Shown here: piece after piece, positions 13,615-63,356 of the stretch
How positions within the stretch are numbered: position 1 is the first letter of the stretch
Layout: each line of letters begins with the position of its first letter
Assembly: GCA_964019165.1 (NCBI GenBank)
Contig: OZ025274.1
Span: forward strand, 11,828,407 to 11,892,406
Reading direction: 5' to 3'
From: Mastigias papua
Taxonomy: Eukaryota > Cnidaria > Scyphozoa > Rhizostomeae > Mastigiidae
Length of the DNA: 64,000 nt
The notes under the pieces: generated by a model
What the model saw: only the letters and a program-made list of their open reading frames with translations
The model's database searches: none
What the model was told of the DNA's origin: nothing
Position numbers and translations under genes: made by a program

Positions 13615-14036
13615 CAGTGGTTCCCAAGCTGGGGTCTGAGGTCCCCTGGGGGACCACGAAGGGTCTCGGGTGGACCAATAACGGTTTCAGGGGGCCACAA
13701 GAGCCCACCATCACTTGTTCGACTAGTTGTTTTACTGACCTGTATCACTGTTAACGTTTATTTTCTTTGAATATACATGGATTAAAACATATATTTATCC
13801 GAAATACACCTTAGGAAAACGACAATTGCTTTCAATTTGTAAAACATGTTTCGATTGCTTCGACAACCATCTTCAGTTACAGAATAAGCATATTACATGG
13901 TGCAAACGATATAAAGGCAAGTGATTACTCCCTAGGGGTCTTACATATATTTATCCCTTCAGAAGGCCCCTTATTCGAAAAAGTATGTTGTAGGAGACCG
14001 CCTTCCAAAATAGTTTTAAAGGTTTGAGAACAACTG
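13615..14036 (+). mobile_element. non-autonomous hAT-like element
   Basis: The left end CAGTGGTTCCCAAGCTGGGG is an imperfect inverted repeat of the right end, which reads CAGTTGTTCTCAAACC on the minus strand. CAGTGGTTCYCAAA-type termini are characteristic of hAT-family miniature elements. The flanking 8-mers (AAGTAAAA and GTCTAAAC) agree at only about 5 of 8 bases, so the target duplication is eroded. There is no transposase frame. A Penelope-type motif lies inside, suggesting a nested insertion. Confidence 0.65.
13844..13876 (-). other. hammerhead-like core inside the hAT-like element
   Basis: On the minus strand: CTGAAGA at 13876-13870, a GGTTG/CAATC stem with a TCGAAG loop, then GAAAC at 13852-13848 and ATGTT. 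It has the same CTGANGA-N-stem-GAAAC layout as the two cores at 35256-35287 and 35732-35763, but a different stem sequence. Confidence 0.45.
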
Positions 14037-17000
14037 GTCTAAACACCATCTCATTTAATCAACCAGTTTCTGTTCGTTTAATACATTCACGAAACTCTCA
14101 ACAAACAATCTAGAAACATCTGCTTGGACCTATTATGCAAAAGTCTTTTGAATCGCTGCATAATATGTAGGCAGAATTCTTCTGAAATGCTTATCGTTTA
14201 TTCTAGTGAAGTCATCCCAATACTTATATTCAGTGACGTGAGAGCTGCTTTGGTTTCTAGTGGCTTGAATTGTTTGAAGTCGAAGAAAAGAGGAAAACTT
14301 TAGCGATAGACGTAAACATGTGAAATCTCAGTACTACCTGTGCTGGAATGCAACTATCTAGTTTGATTCAATAGAACTTGGCAGGAAATGTCAAAAAAAT
14401 CCTTGATTAAAAGAAGTATTTCCTTAGTATCTAACTCGTAGCAAATACGAAACAGCATCAAGGATTTATTGCTTTGATTTTCACATCCTAATACTATATC
14501 TGATTCAGCTTTTCGGCTTATCTCATTTCTGTGATAAATTTTCCTTAACCAAGCAGCCGTGAACTTTCTAGTGAGCATTTTAATTTGAAATAGCAAGCCG
14601 CTACGACAAACTGTTTACCATTAAAAGCAGCATCCTTACAATAGAAAGTAACCATCCTATTCATGAGAAAGTCAACTATGACTATCTGTATTCACTGCTG
14701 CACCAGTTGCGCGAAACAAATACCGCACCCTCTATTCCGCAGTCTTTTCTCTGCAAACAAAGAGGCTTTATCCTTCGCTAATCCAAATTCAGTTCAGTTT
14801 ATGCTTCTCTCGGAAAGTGAGGTTTGTAGGAGGCTGTTTCATTCTATAACCACGTGTTCTTAGATCCTAAGACAAAGTGGGTTTCGCAACAATGAAATGG
14901 TGTTTTTCCTATCGGTTTCTTGCACAATGTTGATGCCTACAATTCAGCTAGGTCTGTCCAGTAACTGTGGTTTACAAAATCCATGCAAAGCACCCGTGAA
15001 GATGTGTGATTTAAAAGTATAGTAATCATTTACAACTAAATATCGCATTAATTTACTCAAGAAAATGCCTTTACTATTGATTGCTCCTCGAGATTTGAGC
15101 AATGGCATAAAATACTGAAGACGTGTTGAAGGAGGGGGGGGGGTGGATTGGAACCCACTAAACACTCTAAAAAAGTTTCATTCAGGCTTGACTCCCAGCA
15201 AAAAATTGAAGTTCAGAGTATTCCAGCACATTAACAGCTATATCTATTAATCTGGGATATGAAGCAGGCAGATAGTTCACTTCTGTACAAAGTACTTTTA
15301 GCAAACGTGACTTGTTTGCCTCTATTTCTCTATTCTCTTGTCCTCATAAAGGAAAGTGTCATTAAATATGGAACTAGTCGCATTGTAGGGGACTTCCATA
15401 CTGAGCTAATATAACATTTATGTAGCCCAATGAAAGAAAGAAAAAGTTTCTACGCTCTAACATATCTTCAATTAGGTGTTCAAAGTGCCTGAAGTTTCCA
15501 CTTAGGAGTTTTTTGACAAAATGAATGAACGTGTTAGACGGTGCCAATTGAAAGAGATCCTGACAGTACTAAACGCAGATCACATTTTCCTGTAATATTT
15601 TTTAATATTCTAACTGAAAATTTATGGTCCCGTCTTTATTGTATGGAATAATTAGTTAGCCCAACACTTTCTCATCAAGATTTTTTTGACACTCTGTTCC
15701 ATACTTTATGAGAGTTCCCTAAATGTCTTACATCTTCTTCTCCATTTTTCTTTTTTGTTTCCTTCCATTTTCCCCTATTCTCTATTTTTCTATTTACTTC
15801 TATATATTTAATTGGACATGAGTTCAACAAACATGGAATAGAAGGTAGCAAAGAGGAGAAACATGGAAATGAAGGAGACAAGTTAGATGGACAAATTGCA
15901 TCATCAGGTGCATGGCTATTTTGAGTGTTGTAATTCCCGTCAGTCGAATGTCGCAGAGTTTTCAGTTCGCTGCCCAGTAATTGTTCATTTTAAATTTTTT
16001 TGGCAGTCTTTCTCTTACACTTCAAATTGAGCCATGAAAAGTCAAAAGTTTTCCTATAAGCAATAATATGAGTCAAGTTTTGCTCAATTAATACATATAC
16101 AAGGCCATGAGTAAGTTTGCCTACAATCACACAGCAATTTTATTGCTGGAGGAATCAGTCTACATAGTGCAGACGGAGTCTTTACTTGAAAAGTTTATGC
16201 ATTCTTTGTATCTCTTTTCCAGGTTATCAAGTAGGAATCAAATCATTCACAAAACTTGCATGATAAGCTTTTGATATAAAGTCTCTAGACAAGTGGAATG
16301 ACAACACAAGTTTTCCCTATTTTATTGGCTTGCAAACTGTTGAAGTCTTGTTTACAACCGTCGTAGGATCAGTGAAGCTTACCCTATGAACAATCTGTAC
16401 AATAGGGAGTATCTATTTTCTGGAAACTCATCTTGGGCAGTTGACTTCTTGAGGTAGGACGATCTCGCTGCTTTTATTTCCATAGTGTTGCCGCTAGTTA
16501 CACAAATACTTACAGAGCACCTCAATATATCAAGCTGCTGCACAGCAGACAAGCCCTCTAGCCCACGCTTATAGCTAGGGCAGAGACGACTTTAGTTAGA
16601 AGAAGATATATCATTTAATCTAGGCAGCATCTCATATCATGATCCCATCTAGAAGTAATTCAAATGAACAGCAAAATATACTCTATCATTCTGTCATTAC
16701 ATGTACATATTTCGCAGAAATACACACGTTAAACGTATACTTTAAATGTATTACATGTATATCTTCTCATAGCAAATAATGCTTATTGCTTTTCTTCAGA
16801 CTTCGATTCCCCGAGAACCTGCGTCATTGAATCAGTGCTATTGTAAGCTGAAAGAAAAGCTATGTAAACAAACAGATTGAGGCACTTGATGAGTTCCAAT
16901 TAGGCAAGGTTTACATTGTGCCTCTAACAATCTCTCATATGGAGAAATCACCTCATGCCAGCATCAGGAAAAGCGATTCTTGCGTGCATAGTTTGTTATG

Positions 17001-18954
17001 CATAGCATGGTATCCGAAAGTAATTAAATATTAAAGATTTCCTTGCTGTGGTATGGGAAGTTTCTTGGCTAATGCAAAAGTAATTCTTAACTACTTGTGT
17101 CTAGAAAATACGAGGATACGTGTAATAGCAAAACTGATAAAAAGGGTGTCGCTATTTCCATCTGCTTTCCCCCAGACATTGGCTAGGCTGATAGATATCA
17201 AATCAGGAACACTCTACAGGAACTTTGAGCCTGATTTTTAGAAGGAATATACATGTGTCTTTATGAAAAAACTGCTTTGTAATGAACTTGTACTACTGAC
17301 GAAAAAGTCCTTATGCAACTTATCAATTTGGAATATCTTTTATCACTGCAAAAAATTGAGAGTAAAGAGGTCAAGCACGCATAACTTGTTTGTAATCCTT
17401 GTGCTAATTGCTTCGTAGGGGACCTTCAGTTGAAATCTTCAATATCGATAGTGCTCTATCTTAATATCGAGCACCTAAACCCACATAGCACTAAATCTAC
17501 AATTAAACTTAAGGAACCATTGACGAACTCTAAGTACTAAAATATGGCCAACAGAGGCCCAATAAAAGGAAACTTTTAAAACTACAATACTCGCCAAAAG
17601 TCCTGGGACACTTTGCACTTTTTGTATTCTGCAACGAACTTTCATCCCCCTCTTCCTCTAAAACAATGTTGATTTTCTGGAGAAGTACCTGCGATAATGG
17701 GACAATTTCGCGTGCACGCCAACTTCAAGTGTCCCACAAGCGAACCAAAATTGTTCTAGGGGGAAGGGGGGGGTGCATGTTTGTAGCAACTATGACAATA
17801 TGTAGAGGAAAGTGGTTTTTTATCTGATTCTTCTAAGTGTCCCAAGGACATTTGGCGACTACTGTAGGTCTTGTGTTGCCTTCCTTATAAGATAATAAGT
17901 GCATACCGTGTCATTGCAATTATGGTCTATGCATCTGTTTCATCTGTCGTGTAATCGACCTCCTAATTGATAAATGTTAACACAAAGAACTTTGTTCATA
18001 TAGTCTATACATAATTTATGGCTCGCGCATGGGACACGAGAAATATCTAATTTCCAAATTGTTAAATTGCAACTAATAGCAGTTATGACCACGTCGAATC
18101 GTACATTTGTTTTGATAATATCAGAATCAATAGCATTATTACCAATGCCGATGATAGAAAGGAGCTCTGCATGAAACTTATTTATGACTTCATTACCATT
18201 ACTTGTTAAAGCACTTAGATTTAATAAGCTGCGACACTTTGTCAGCATGGTTTGTGCTAATTTTAACTCAATATGCACGTATTAGGTAAGTGATTGTTTT
18301 AATAGCGAAGGCCATGGTGATAAAGTAAAATGGGTAATATTCGAACGTGATATCTGGTTGATTGCAGTGATGTTGAGAAATCAATGGCTATGATTCGTAT
18401 ACGGATTTTCCTTTATAAGGAATTGTTTCATACGGAACTCCCTTATAAGGGATGTCACGTAGAAGGCAAAAACGTTTAAGGAAATTATGCTAACAAAGAG
18501 AATGCCCCTATGGAACTTTGGAATTTTAATATATATATTCTGTACCGAATGTGTGGCAAAAATTACGGAGGAGCAGCACTATGGAACTGTTAGTACTATA
18601 GTAGGGTTAAAAGATACCCAAATATAAGGAACTTTAAGAACGGGACTTTGAGCTAGTTTCCTTATGAAAGAAACCTACATAGTAACTTCTGATAGTCTCT
18701 GATTTGTATATCCGGCATTATTGCTCAAAGGGACATATGAAGAATACCCTCCCCCAGGTTTTGGTTCTTGTTGCTAGTAGCAGCGATTTTGGATACGGGC
18801 TGCTTAGGCATAAATTCTTTTGAGTGAGGAGGTGGACGAGATTAAAATCAAATGTGTCAAACGTTACAGATCCAAATTTTAATATACTTCTATTTTATAC
18901 GCCTGTGTGCACAGTATAATACGTTTGTGGCCTCTGCTCCCATTAGAGGAGTTA

Positions 18955-19055
18955 TGGGAGCTGATGGCAGTAGTTGATAGTATCAGTTTATAGTAACAGT
19001 TGGTCAATGGCGACAGCTGATAGTGACAGTTGATGGCAGCAATTGATGGTGACTG
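18955..19055 (+). repeat. degenerate minisatellite
   Basis: Recurring TGATGGCAGYAGT / TGATAGTRACAGT units (about 12-15 bp) in imperfect tandem order, just over 600 bp upstream of the small secreted gene's promoter. Homogeneity is low. Confidence 0.4.
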
Positions 19056-19679
19056 GAGGCGATCTAATCAAGATAGGACTACAGTACAGTGTATTAATAT
19101 ATAGTCCTCATTGACATATATCATTTTGCATTTGCCTCTTTCTCATTGCGATTCTTTGGAAGGATTGCCGTTTACTATCTATTTTTGCATTTATATTGTT
19201 CCTAAGCACATCGAAGGGTCAAGAAATTATTTCATTGATATTTTACAAAACTCGTTGACCAACAATCATCATTCGCAAATATTGGTGATCAATTTATAAA
19301 TATAGCGAGGTAGCTATTTTACAAATATGTAGTAAAGATCAAAATATCTTTCTAATAAATGGCTTTTTCTGATCTTGTATCTGAACAACAGTTAAATATC
19401 CTGAAAGTTAAAGCAGTGGGAATTTGAAGTAGCGAATGTCCAAGTTATCGGGTTGTCGAGTTAACGAATCGTTGAAGAGAATGAATGAACAATCAAAAAC
19501 CAGATCTAACATCTGTGCACCTGCTTACAACGGTTGCTTTGTGCGAGAAGCGGATGCAATAGCTCGCAGGCGCAGGACATCGATTGATTTGAATGAACGT
19601 AGGCGGGTCTGCAGTGCATAATCGCCTTGTAGTTAAAAGAAACTGAAAGATTGACAACTTGATCAGGCCTTATCAAGGC

Positions 19680-19714
19680 TATAAAAGTCAAGCGAGGTCT
19701 GTGACAGCTCAGTT
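19680..19714 (+). promoter_or_regulatory. TATA box plus initiator of the small secreted gene
   Basis: TATAAAAG at 19680-19687 and an initiator-like TCAGTT at 19709-19714, whose A at 19711 is 31 bases after the first T of the TATA box, the canonical spacing. The ATG follows at 19773, giving a 5' UTR of about 62 bases. Confidence 0.6.
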
Positions 19715-19772
19715 ACATCAGTGCACGAGAGCAGAGCAGAGGAGGCAAAGTTAAACAGAACCAACAACGACA

Positions 19773-22782
<3,010 letters not shown>

Positions 22783-23773
22783 ATTTGCTTTGGACATGAA
22801 GAATCGAGGACTTATATCAATGAAGAACTTATATGTAAGGTCTGGATGATATTCCTCTAGACAGTATCAAATATTAACAGAGTTTATAATCTAAATTATG
22901 TGACGAAACATAATACGCTTTCTGTGCAAAATCTCTGAAAAGGCTCATCTGGTTGGTTCAGTGTCAGAAATGCTAGTGCTTTTTGCAATAACTTTATGCT
23001 GTCATTTGGGCACAAAGGTTTGATAGCAGCCACAATTATAGCTTTTTATGAAGTCAGCTAAGGATGCTCACAAGAATTTACAAATTCTCTTCAAGTATGA
23101 AAATATCTCGGGGCAGGAAATAAAAATAATAACACTTTATGAAGTCAAGTTACATTCATTCATGCAAAAGAAACAGTTATGGAGTTAGTGTCTTTCAACA
23201 GACAACTACAACGTAATGAATAACGTTCTAAGTATTACTCAGATCGTTATTTTACGGAACTCTGGGTAGAGTGGTATTTTATACCTAAAATATACCTTTG
23301 GCTGTATTAGATCCATGCTCTTCATAAGTTTATTGATAAAAATATCTGCAAACTGTAACTAAAGTTTTGGTTAAAACTAACTATCTTTTGAGGTTGGTTT
23401 AACTTAAAATGTCTTTACCATTTTACAACCGGGCGGGTGCAGGTAGCTGGAAATGCCATCGCTCAAGAAAGCTGGTAGGTTTTGTTTACAAAATCTTTAA
23501 GTGCAAAACACAATTTACAGATAAACGTAGTTATTCTGCTCCATACAAATAGAATTACTGCAGAAAAAAATAATGCTTCCCGTCACTGATTGAAGCTCTT
23601 TCTTAAGGAAATTTAAGATAATGCTTCTGGGAGAAGGGGGCTGTCAAGTAAAAATTTGCCGATGATATGGGCGTATTATCCAAGAACTGGATGTGAATTC
23701 TGACAATTTCTCAGTGTAACTTTAAATGTAATGAAATAGCACAGACCACAATACTCTCAGTACTCTACTAAAA

Positions 23774-33543
<9,770 letters not shown>

Positions 33544-35255
33544 CTGACTACGAATCTACATACACAGACTAATATTCAAAACTATTGAAATATTTCTCGT
33601 GTATTGCTACATGCTACTTAATCACAGAAAATGTTTCGACAAGGTGGTTGAGGAGATGAATGATGAATACTGAACTACGGGTGGATGTTTGCAAGTAATG
33701 TCAGTTACCCAAGTTAGTCTAATAAACAATGCCAAATCAAAATGTGGGTACCAGCCCAGTTTCACTTTATCATATTACAACGGAAATGTTAACGAAAGGA
33801 CAAATGAGTGTTTCCAAACCAGTTGTACTCGACCATAATTCATAAGTGAATTAAGTCCAAGGCTTCAATTAAGTTCAAATGAGTTGTCATTTCAAAGCGC
33901 GGGGTTTCCAATTTTTTCAGCATCCCTCTTGCATGCAGGTTGTTGATGAAATTCTGGGTTCTCTTTATTCCTACATGATTTTCCATAAGAACCAGATAAC
34001 TCTTGCCAAGGCTCGATTTTTTCAATTTTAGATAATTGTAGACTCAAATGTTGTTAAATTCTTCTCATTTGAACAGCGAGTTTATTGCAAATATTTGAGA
34101 AACTACATGCAGTATACAGCTTCCAAGACGTTCGGTGTGCTACATGTGAAAATAATGCAACGAATAGTGATGTATGTTAAAGCCTCATCAGAATTTATAT
34201 GAAAAAGGACCATAGGTCAGTGAGTGCCTGCAAGTCACGTTATGAATCAAAAACTCCATTGCTGATATGCTTTAAATTTCTCATGTGAAGCTGGGTGTGT
34301 CTTCTCCGTGTTCTTATTTGTTGGCAAATCGAACCTCCGTGTTCTTACAAAGTCTGTTCTTATAAAATAAGAGGTATACAAGAAATAGTATATGAACAAA
34401 ATATTTTGTAAATATATGTGTGCACTACTACTATCTTGCTATGCCCCTTTGTCACAAGGCTGATGGCATATTCCATAACGTGGCAAGGGGGTTTCTAGCT
34501 CTGTATACAACAAACAACTGGGATTGTCAAACATTGCACAAGAGATGTATGCTATTGAGAGATCAGATGCTCGAGGTATATCGCAAACATTTTTGATCCC
34601 TTGCAATCACATACGAGTAGGTTAACAAACAAGAATGGTGTATCAGCGAGGGACATACAAGTGATAAATTGATTCACAAATCCAAATAAAGTCCTTTTTT
34701 TTCCTAAGACTGTTCAGCTACAGGCACAATCTCGGTGGCAAGTATATAATGCATTTTCACATTAGCTGGCAAGGAAAGCTCAAGTTCAAGCCAGGCGGCA
34801 ATAAGTTGATATGCCCAAAGCGATGAAGACTTGATCCTTTGATCCCAAGGTTACGAAGAGACCATCTCTTGATGGCTACCTGCTAACGAAAAACTCTTCG
34901 GATATTGAGAACTAGTGATGCTTGTAGGAAACAGAGAAACTAGAATACGGAAGGTTCTGGTCCGCAAAATAGAGAAATATTTTCAATAATCTTTTCAGCA
35001 CCGTAAACGCACAGTTCTAAGCCGGGAATCTGAGCCAAATAAACGCGAATTAGATACATGGTCATATCTCGCTGATCAGATTTGATTTCTATTATGTAGC
35101 TAACCTGCGTAGCCACACCAAACAGCGCTATTAGCAAACTGCATTTGCTAACTAAAACGTATTCAAACAAAAAAAGATATAATTTTAATTATTGGCAAAT
35201 CCAATGACTATTCGAGTGGTTACAATTTGACAAATCCAGTATGACTAATCCAGTA

Positions 35256-35287
35256 GACGTTTCGACTCAGCCTTGAGTCATCATCAG
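35256..35287 (-). ncRNA. hammerhead-ribozyme-like core, left arm
   Basis: On the minus strand: CTGATGA (35287-35281), stem GACTCA/TGAGTC with AGGC loop, GAAAC (35263-35259), then GTC. This matches the conserved CUGANGA and GAAA boxes with helix II between them, and GUC fits a cleavage triplet after a minimal helix III. One unpaired base sits between CUGANGA and helix II. Activity is not shown. Confidence 0.5.
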
Positions 35288-35508
35288 TAATGAGAAGAAG
35301 GGAGAAGGGATAATATAAAGGGGGAAGCACAATACGTGGATAAAAACCCACGTGATGTATAAACGGAAAAAACAGGAGGAAAAAGTATAGTAAGGAAGCA
35401 ACAGCAAGAAAAAAAGTAGGAAAATGTATTGTAAAGAGTAGAATAGAAATCCCCAGAAGAATGAAAAGAACTGTAGAGGTAGAAAAGCAGCAAGTGAAAA
35501 GCAATAAA

Positions 35509-35700
35509 TTAGGATAGAAGCATAGAAATGGAGGACTGTTGGGAATTAAGGGAGGGTCTATCTCTTTGAATGAGGAGGCTCTCATGTATGAGTAGATCGT
35601 ATGAATTACTGGTTTTACTAATTACGCGAAAATCATCAATAGAAGCAGTGTGACCTGTTTGTTTAACATGATCTCTAATGGACCTATTGTGCTTCCTCCT
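35509..35700 (-). pseudogene. Penelope-like GIY-YIG endonuclease C-terminus, fragment
   Basis: The minus-strand frame reads RRKHNRSIRDHVKQTGH, then an FRVIS...YDLLIHESLLIQ stretch, and ends RPSLNSQQSSISMLLS with a stop at 35509-35511. The H-x-H spacing, LLIxES-x-LIxxxxPxLN and SS near the end are typical of the tail of the endonuclease domain fused to Penelope-type reverse transcriptase. A stop just upstream (about 35701-35703) and the absence of the rest show it is a 5'-truncated relic. Confidence 0.7.
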
Positions 35701-35731
35701 TTATATTGTCCCTTCGCCCTTCTTCTATTTA

Positions 35732-35763
35732 CTGAGGATGACTCAAGGCTGAGTCGAAACGTC
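35732..35763 (+). ncRNA. hammerhead-ribozyme-like core, right arm
   Basis: CTGAGGA at 35732-35738, the same GACTCA-AGGC-TGAGTC stem, GAAAC at 35756-35760 and GTC. It differs from the left-arm core only at the variable position 7 (T to G). Opposite orientation to the left-arm core. Confidence 0.5.
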
Positions 35764-36460
35764 TACTGGACTAGTCATACTGTACTGGATTAGTCATACT
35801 GGATTTGTCAAAATTTAACCACTTGAATAGTCATTGGATTTGTCAATAATTAAAATGATATCTTTATTTGTCGTCGTCCTGGTTTTTAAGTTCACATCAA
35901 AGCTGCGATTTCCAGCTCATACATCAATTGTATTCAAACAAGACAATAAAGAGTGCAAATTGCAGCTTATCATAAAATGTGATTATCATCGGAATGTACC
36001 AGTTATGATAATTAGAGTAAGGGGATGAAGTTATAAATATGCAACTATAAGTGCAGCTCAGCTTTAATTTTTTATCACAGCTATAATCACTTTAAAAATT
36101 TTTCGAAACGCCCCCTTCCCTTTAAAACACCATTGAATAGAAGGGGTAGCTGTTTAACCGTTGTCTGAAAGTAAATTGACGTATATGCTGCAGAAATCAG
36201 CATTGTTCTGCTTTTTGGGGGGTGGAAGGAAGAGGAGGCTCAAAGACTTTGACCAGAGATTGTGCAATTGAGCTACAATTGACAAAAATACTTAAGTGAG
36301 GTACAAAGTATACATCTATTATTCATTCAGATATATTAAGTAGCCTAGTAACAAAAATCTGATTGTAAAAGGAATGGAGATAAGAATCCCCTTTCTTATA
36401 TTACAGGGTTACGTGGTATTATCTACGTTCATAAGCTCCTGAAATTGGAGACGATGATCT

Positions 36461-36745
36461 CTAAAGTTTCTTGCTACACAATGAAATCATAAAAACCATC
36501 AAGACCAACCGCAAAGCAGCCATGACAACCCAAAAATGACTAAAAACAGCCAAGAGTATTACGAGCAACAGTAATGTTCTCCTTCCATCAGGTGAGGCAA
36601 ATGTAGGAGCCAGAGCTGTTGGATGTTTTAGTTGTGTAAACATATGCTTGTAGGTTTGCTGTGACTCAGGTCCAAAGTCTGAGCCAGGCACCAAATTAGG
36701 GTTCATGTTGTAACAGTCTAATATAAAGTTGCAAAAGAGAGACAT
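36461..36745 (-). other. open frame with hydrophobic C-terminus, possible alternative LZTR1 end
   Basis: A frame downstream of the LZTR1 stop on the same strand. Its later part, QTYKHMFTQLKHPTALAP then about 30 strongly hydrophobic residues (LLLLVILLAVF, VVMAALRLVLMVFMISL) and CSKKL, looks like a tail anchor. CAG before QTY would be a phase-0 acceptor, matching a possible GTATCT donor near 37095 after GTDL in the last LZTR1 exon. It could equally be a chance frame. LZTR1 proteins I know lack such a tail. Confidence 0.25.
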
Positions 36746-37027
36746 AGAGTGCTCCGTTTGAGAAATTGGTTACAAAAGTAAGAAATGGCTCTTGATTGTG
36801 ATTACCACCTCTTATAAATAACATTCTACATTAAATGCTGCAGCTCCTTCTAACCGAATCAGGATGGTCCTGGTTGGCTGATATTGGTAACTAATCATCT
36901 AGTTCAATATCTAAAGCTACCTCCAAGCCACCTCAGTAAAATCTAACGGAGCTCTGGAGCCAGAAACTTTGTTTCTAGAAATATATGAACCGTGGGCGAA
37001 AACAGGAGAGTATCAAGCCTATTCTCA

Positions 37028-61818
<24,791 letters not shown>

Positions 61819-62743
61819 TCCTTTTTGATTGCCTACTACCTGCCATCATATTCCCAAGCAGTTATTTCTGTTCTTTGATAGGTTGAGTGAAAACAATTAG
61901 ACATGTCCGAACTGCCTCCTTTTCGTGAGTAGGCGTGCGCCCTGCAAAGATTGTGTGACTGTGCACTTGATTCGAATTCTTGAACTGATACATACCAGCT
62001 GGGTGGTATCACGACTTTTACGACAAGGGAGCTAATCCGATAGAGGACTACGCCACACTGCCCATCCTACATCTGCGGGTTACAGGCTGATATTAGAAAC
62101 GTAATATTCTGGCAGCACATTGTTCCTTTTATTCCCCCGTGAGGAAATAGAGCATAATGAAAAATGGGGATCTGAGATTTTAACCCCAGGAAACTTTTGA
62201 AAACCACGCTCTTACTATTTTGGGGGAAAGTCCATTTTTGAATATACAGATACGCAATCTCTATATAGAAAGAGAACGGTAGCTGAATGTGTTGGTATGG
62301 GTGTGTGAGAAACTTCGATATCAAATAGCAACTTGGAATGAGAGCTGAACTTTATGGGAGTTGTAACATCCCCTAACCCCTAATTTGAGAGCCAGGTTGC
62401 AAATAGTGCAACGGACATCAAAGTGAGTGCTTGACTCCCAACAAGTGACTCAACAAGTAAATTTGGCAATCTGTTTATTTGGAAACAAGCCTCACTCGAT
62501 AGTGACTTAAAATATTGCAAGTCAAAGCAACCTAGTGCCAATACCTTAAAATAACAATAACCATCGTAAGTTGAAGCTCTACACATAGCAACACAGAGGC
62601 TATCGTAACTTCTGGTATAACTCCGAATAAAATAGTCATTGATCTTCCGACGGGAAAGCTAGCATGCTCTGATGGGGAGTTATAGCCTCTTCTAGCTTTC
62701 CCCTGGCATCACCCCCAAGAACCGGAAACTCTGGCTCACTGAC
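61819..62743. other. upstream region of LZTR1
   Basis: Contains the presumed LZTR1 promoter. No TATA box was recognised, as expected for a housekeeping gene. A minus-strand segment near 61960-62080 (GGATTAGCTCCCTTGTCG, GATACCACCCAGCTGG) looks repeat-like. No other gene supported. Confidence 0.4.
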
Positions 62744-62814
62744 CTCAAAACATAAAGTTTTTCCTGAGAGATCTCTGATCCCCCGGGCTGCGCAGAAACA
62801 GCAGTGGTAGCCAT
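62744..62814 (-). CDS. possible isolated first coding exon
   Basis: ATG at 62814 in a good context (AAAAATGGCT) opens MATTAVSAQPGGSEISQEKL and a few more residues, and a GTCAGT donor follows at 62743. I found no downstream exon that fits its phase (2); joining directly to LZTR1 exon 1 fails. It could be an alternative LZTR1 5' exon with a missed middle exon, a separate gene, or chance. Confidence 0.25.
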
Positions 62815-63096
62815 TTTTGTCACATGAAGCAATTAATTATGAGACAAATACATATTTTTATCAGAATATATAACAAAGAACCTACCACAAGGCCCAGAGC
62901 CTAAAGTCCCTTATGTTTGGGCCTCTTTTTGCCACTTAGTAGTACTGAAAACTCTATAAGAATTCTTTTAGTTTAACTACACATTTCATGCTGTATAAAT
63001 ATGATAAGTGTTATGCTACTTTTGACACAGTAAGCTTCACCTTAAACCCCTCTATAGAGCACTACTAAATAGATTGCACAAAATCCTAGTAAAATG

Positions 63097-63356
63097 TCAT
63101 TGGAATGTATGAAACTCGCTTCCTAATTCTCTTTTGGTTGCATTGATAGAAACAAAAGTGCCCATTAAACTATGAGAATAGGAGCTGTTCGTCTGGTTCG
63201 TCGCTAAGATCGATGCTTTTAGCGGGTGAAAGTAAGTCTTTGATGAAGACACGGGCATGGCATCCGATGACTGGGTGTGGTCTTTGATAGCACAGCCGAA
63301 ACTCGTCATTACACTTCTGATGTTACGGACCGCATGCTGGATACCTATTGGGACAT
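63097..63356 (-). CDS. possible terminal exon of a gene entering from the right edge (partial)
   Basis: Acceptor TTTTACAG before 63356, then DVPIGIQHAVRNIRSVMTSF and an open frame to TGA at 63097. The first 24 bases nearly match the start of exon 7 of the AbfB/FN2 gene (TCCCAA-TAGGTATCCAGCATG, one base different in length), with the same acceptor position and phase, suggesting a paralogue whose 5' exons lie beyond 64000. No exon was found between 63357 and 64000. Confidence 0.35.

Larger units (their letters stand above)
8994..19679. other. intergenic region, repeat-rich, no gene supported
   Basis: The largest stretch without a gene. Open frames are short (up to 122 codons), lack splice-linked partners and look like chance frames in AT-rich DNA. 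Identified contents are a Penelope-type repeat end near 9985, one member of an inverted repeat pair (12232-12556), a hAT-like element (13615-14036) with a second ribozyme-like motif inside it, and a degenerate minisatellite near 18955. I see nothing identifiable in the rest. Confidence 0.5.
35173..35865 (-). mobile_element. Penelope-like retroelement remnant with inverted arms
   Basis: The left arm (35173-35331) and right arm (35690-35865) are near-complete reverse complements of each other, sharing in order the AAAGATAT end, a GACAAATCCAGTATGACTAAT block, a hammerhead-like core and an AGAAGAAGGG...AAGCACAAT block. Between them lies the endonuclease C-terminus on the minus strand. The known pattern for Penelope-like elements is an RT/GIY-YIG frame bounded by repeats that carry hammerhead motifs, often in inverted or rearranged copies. 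This copy lacks the RT part and is dead. Confidence 0.75.
33544..37027. other. intergenic region between AbfB/FN2 gene and LZTR1
   Basis: Upstream of the AbfB/FN2 start and downstream of the LZTR1 stop. Apart from the Penelope-like remnant (35173-35865) and the frame at 36461-36745, I see nothing identifiable. No TATA box was recognised upstream of 33543. Confidence 0.45.

Noticed and set aside
15125..15145. G-run near 15136 as a G-quadruplex
   Set aside because: A single G tract without partner tracts.
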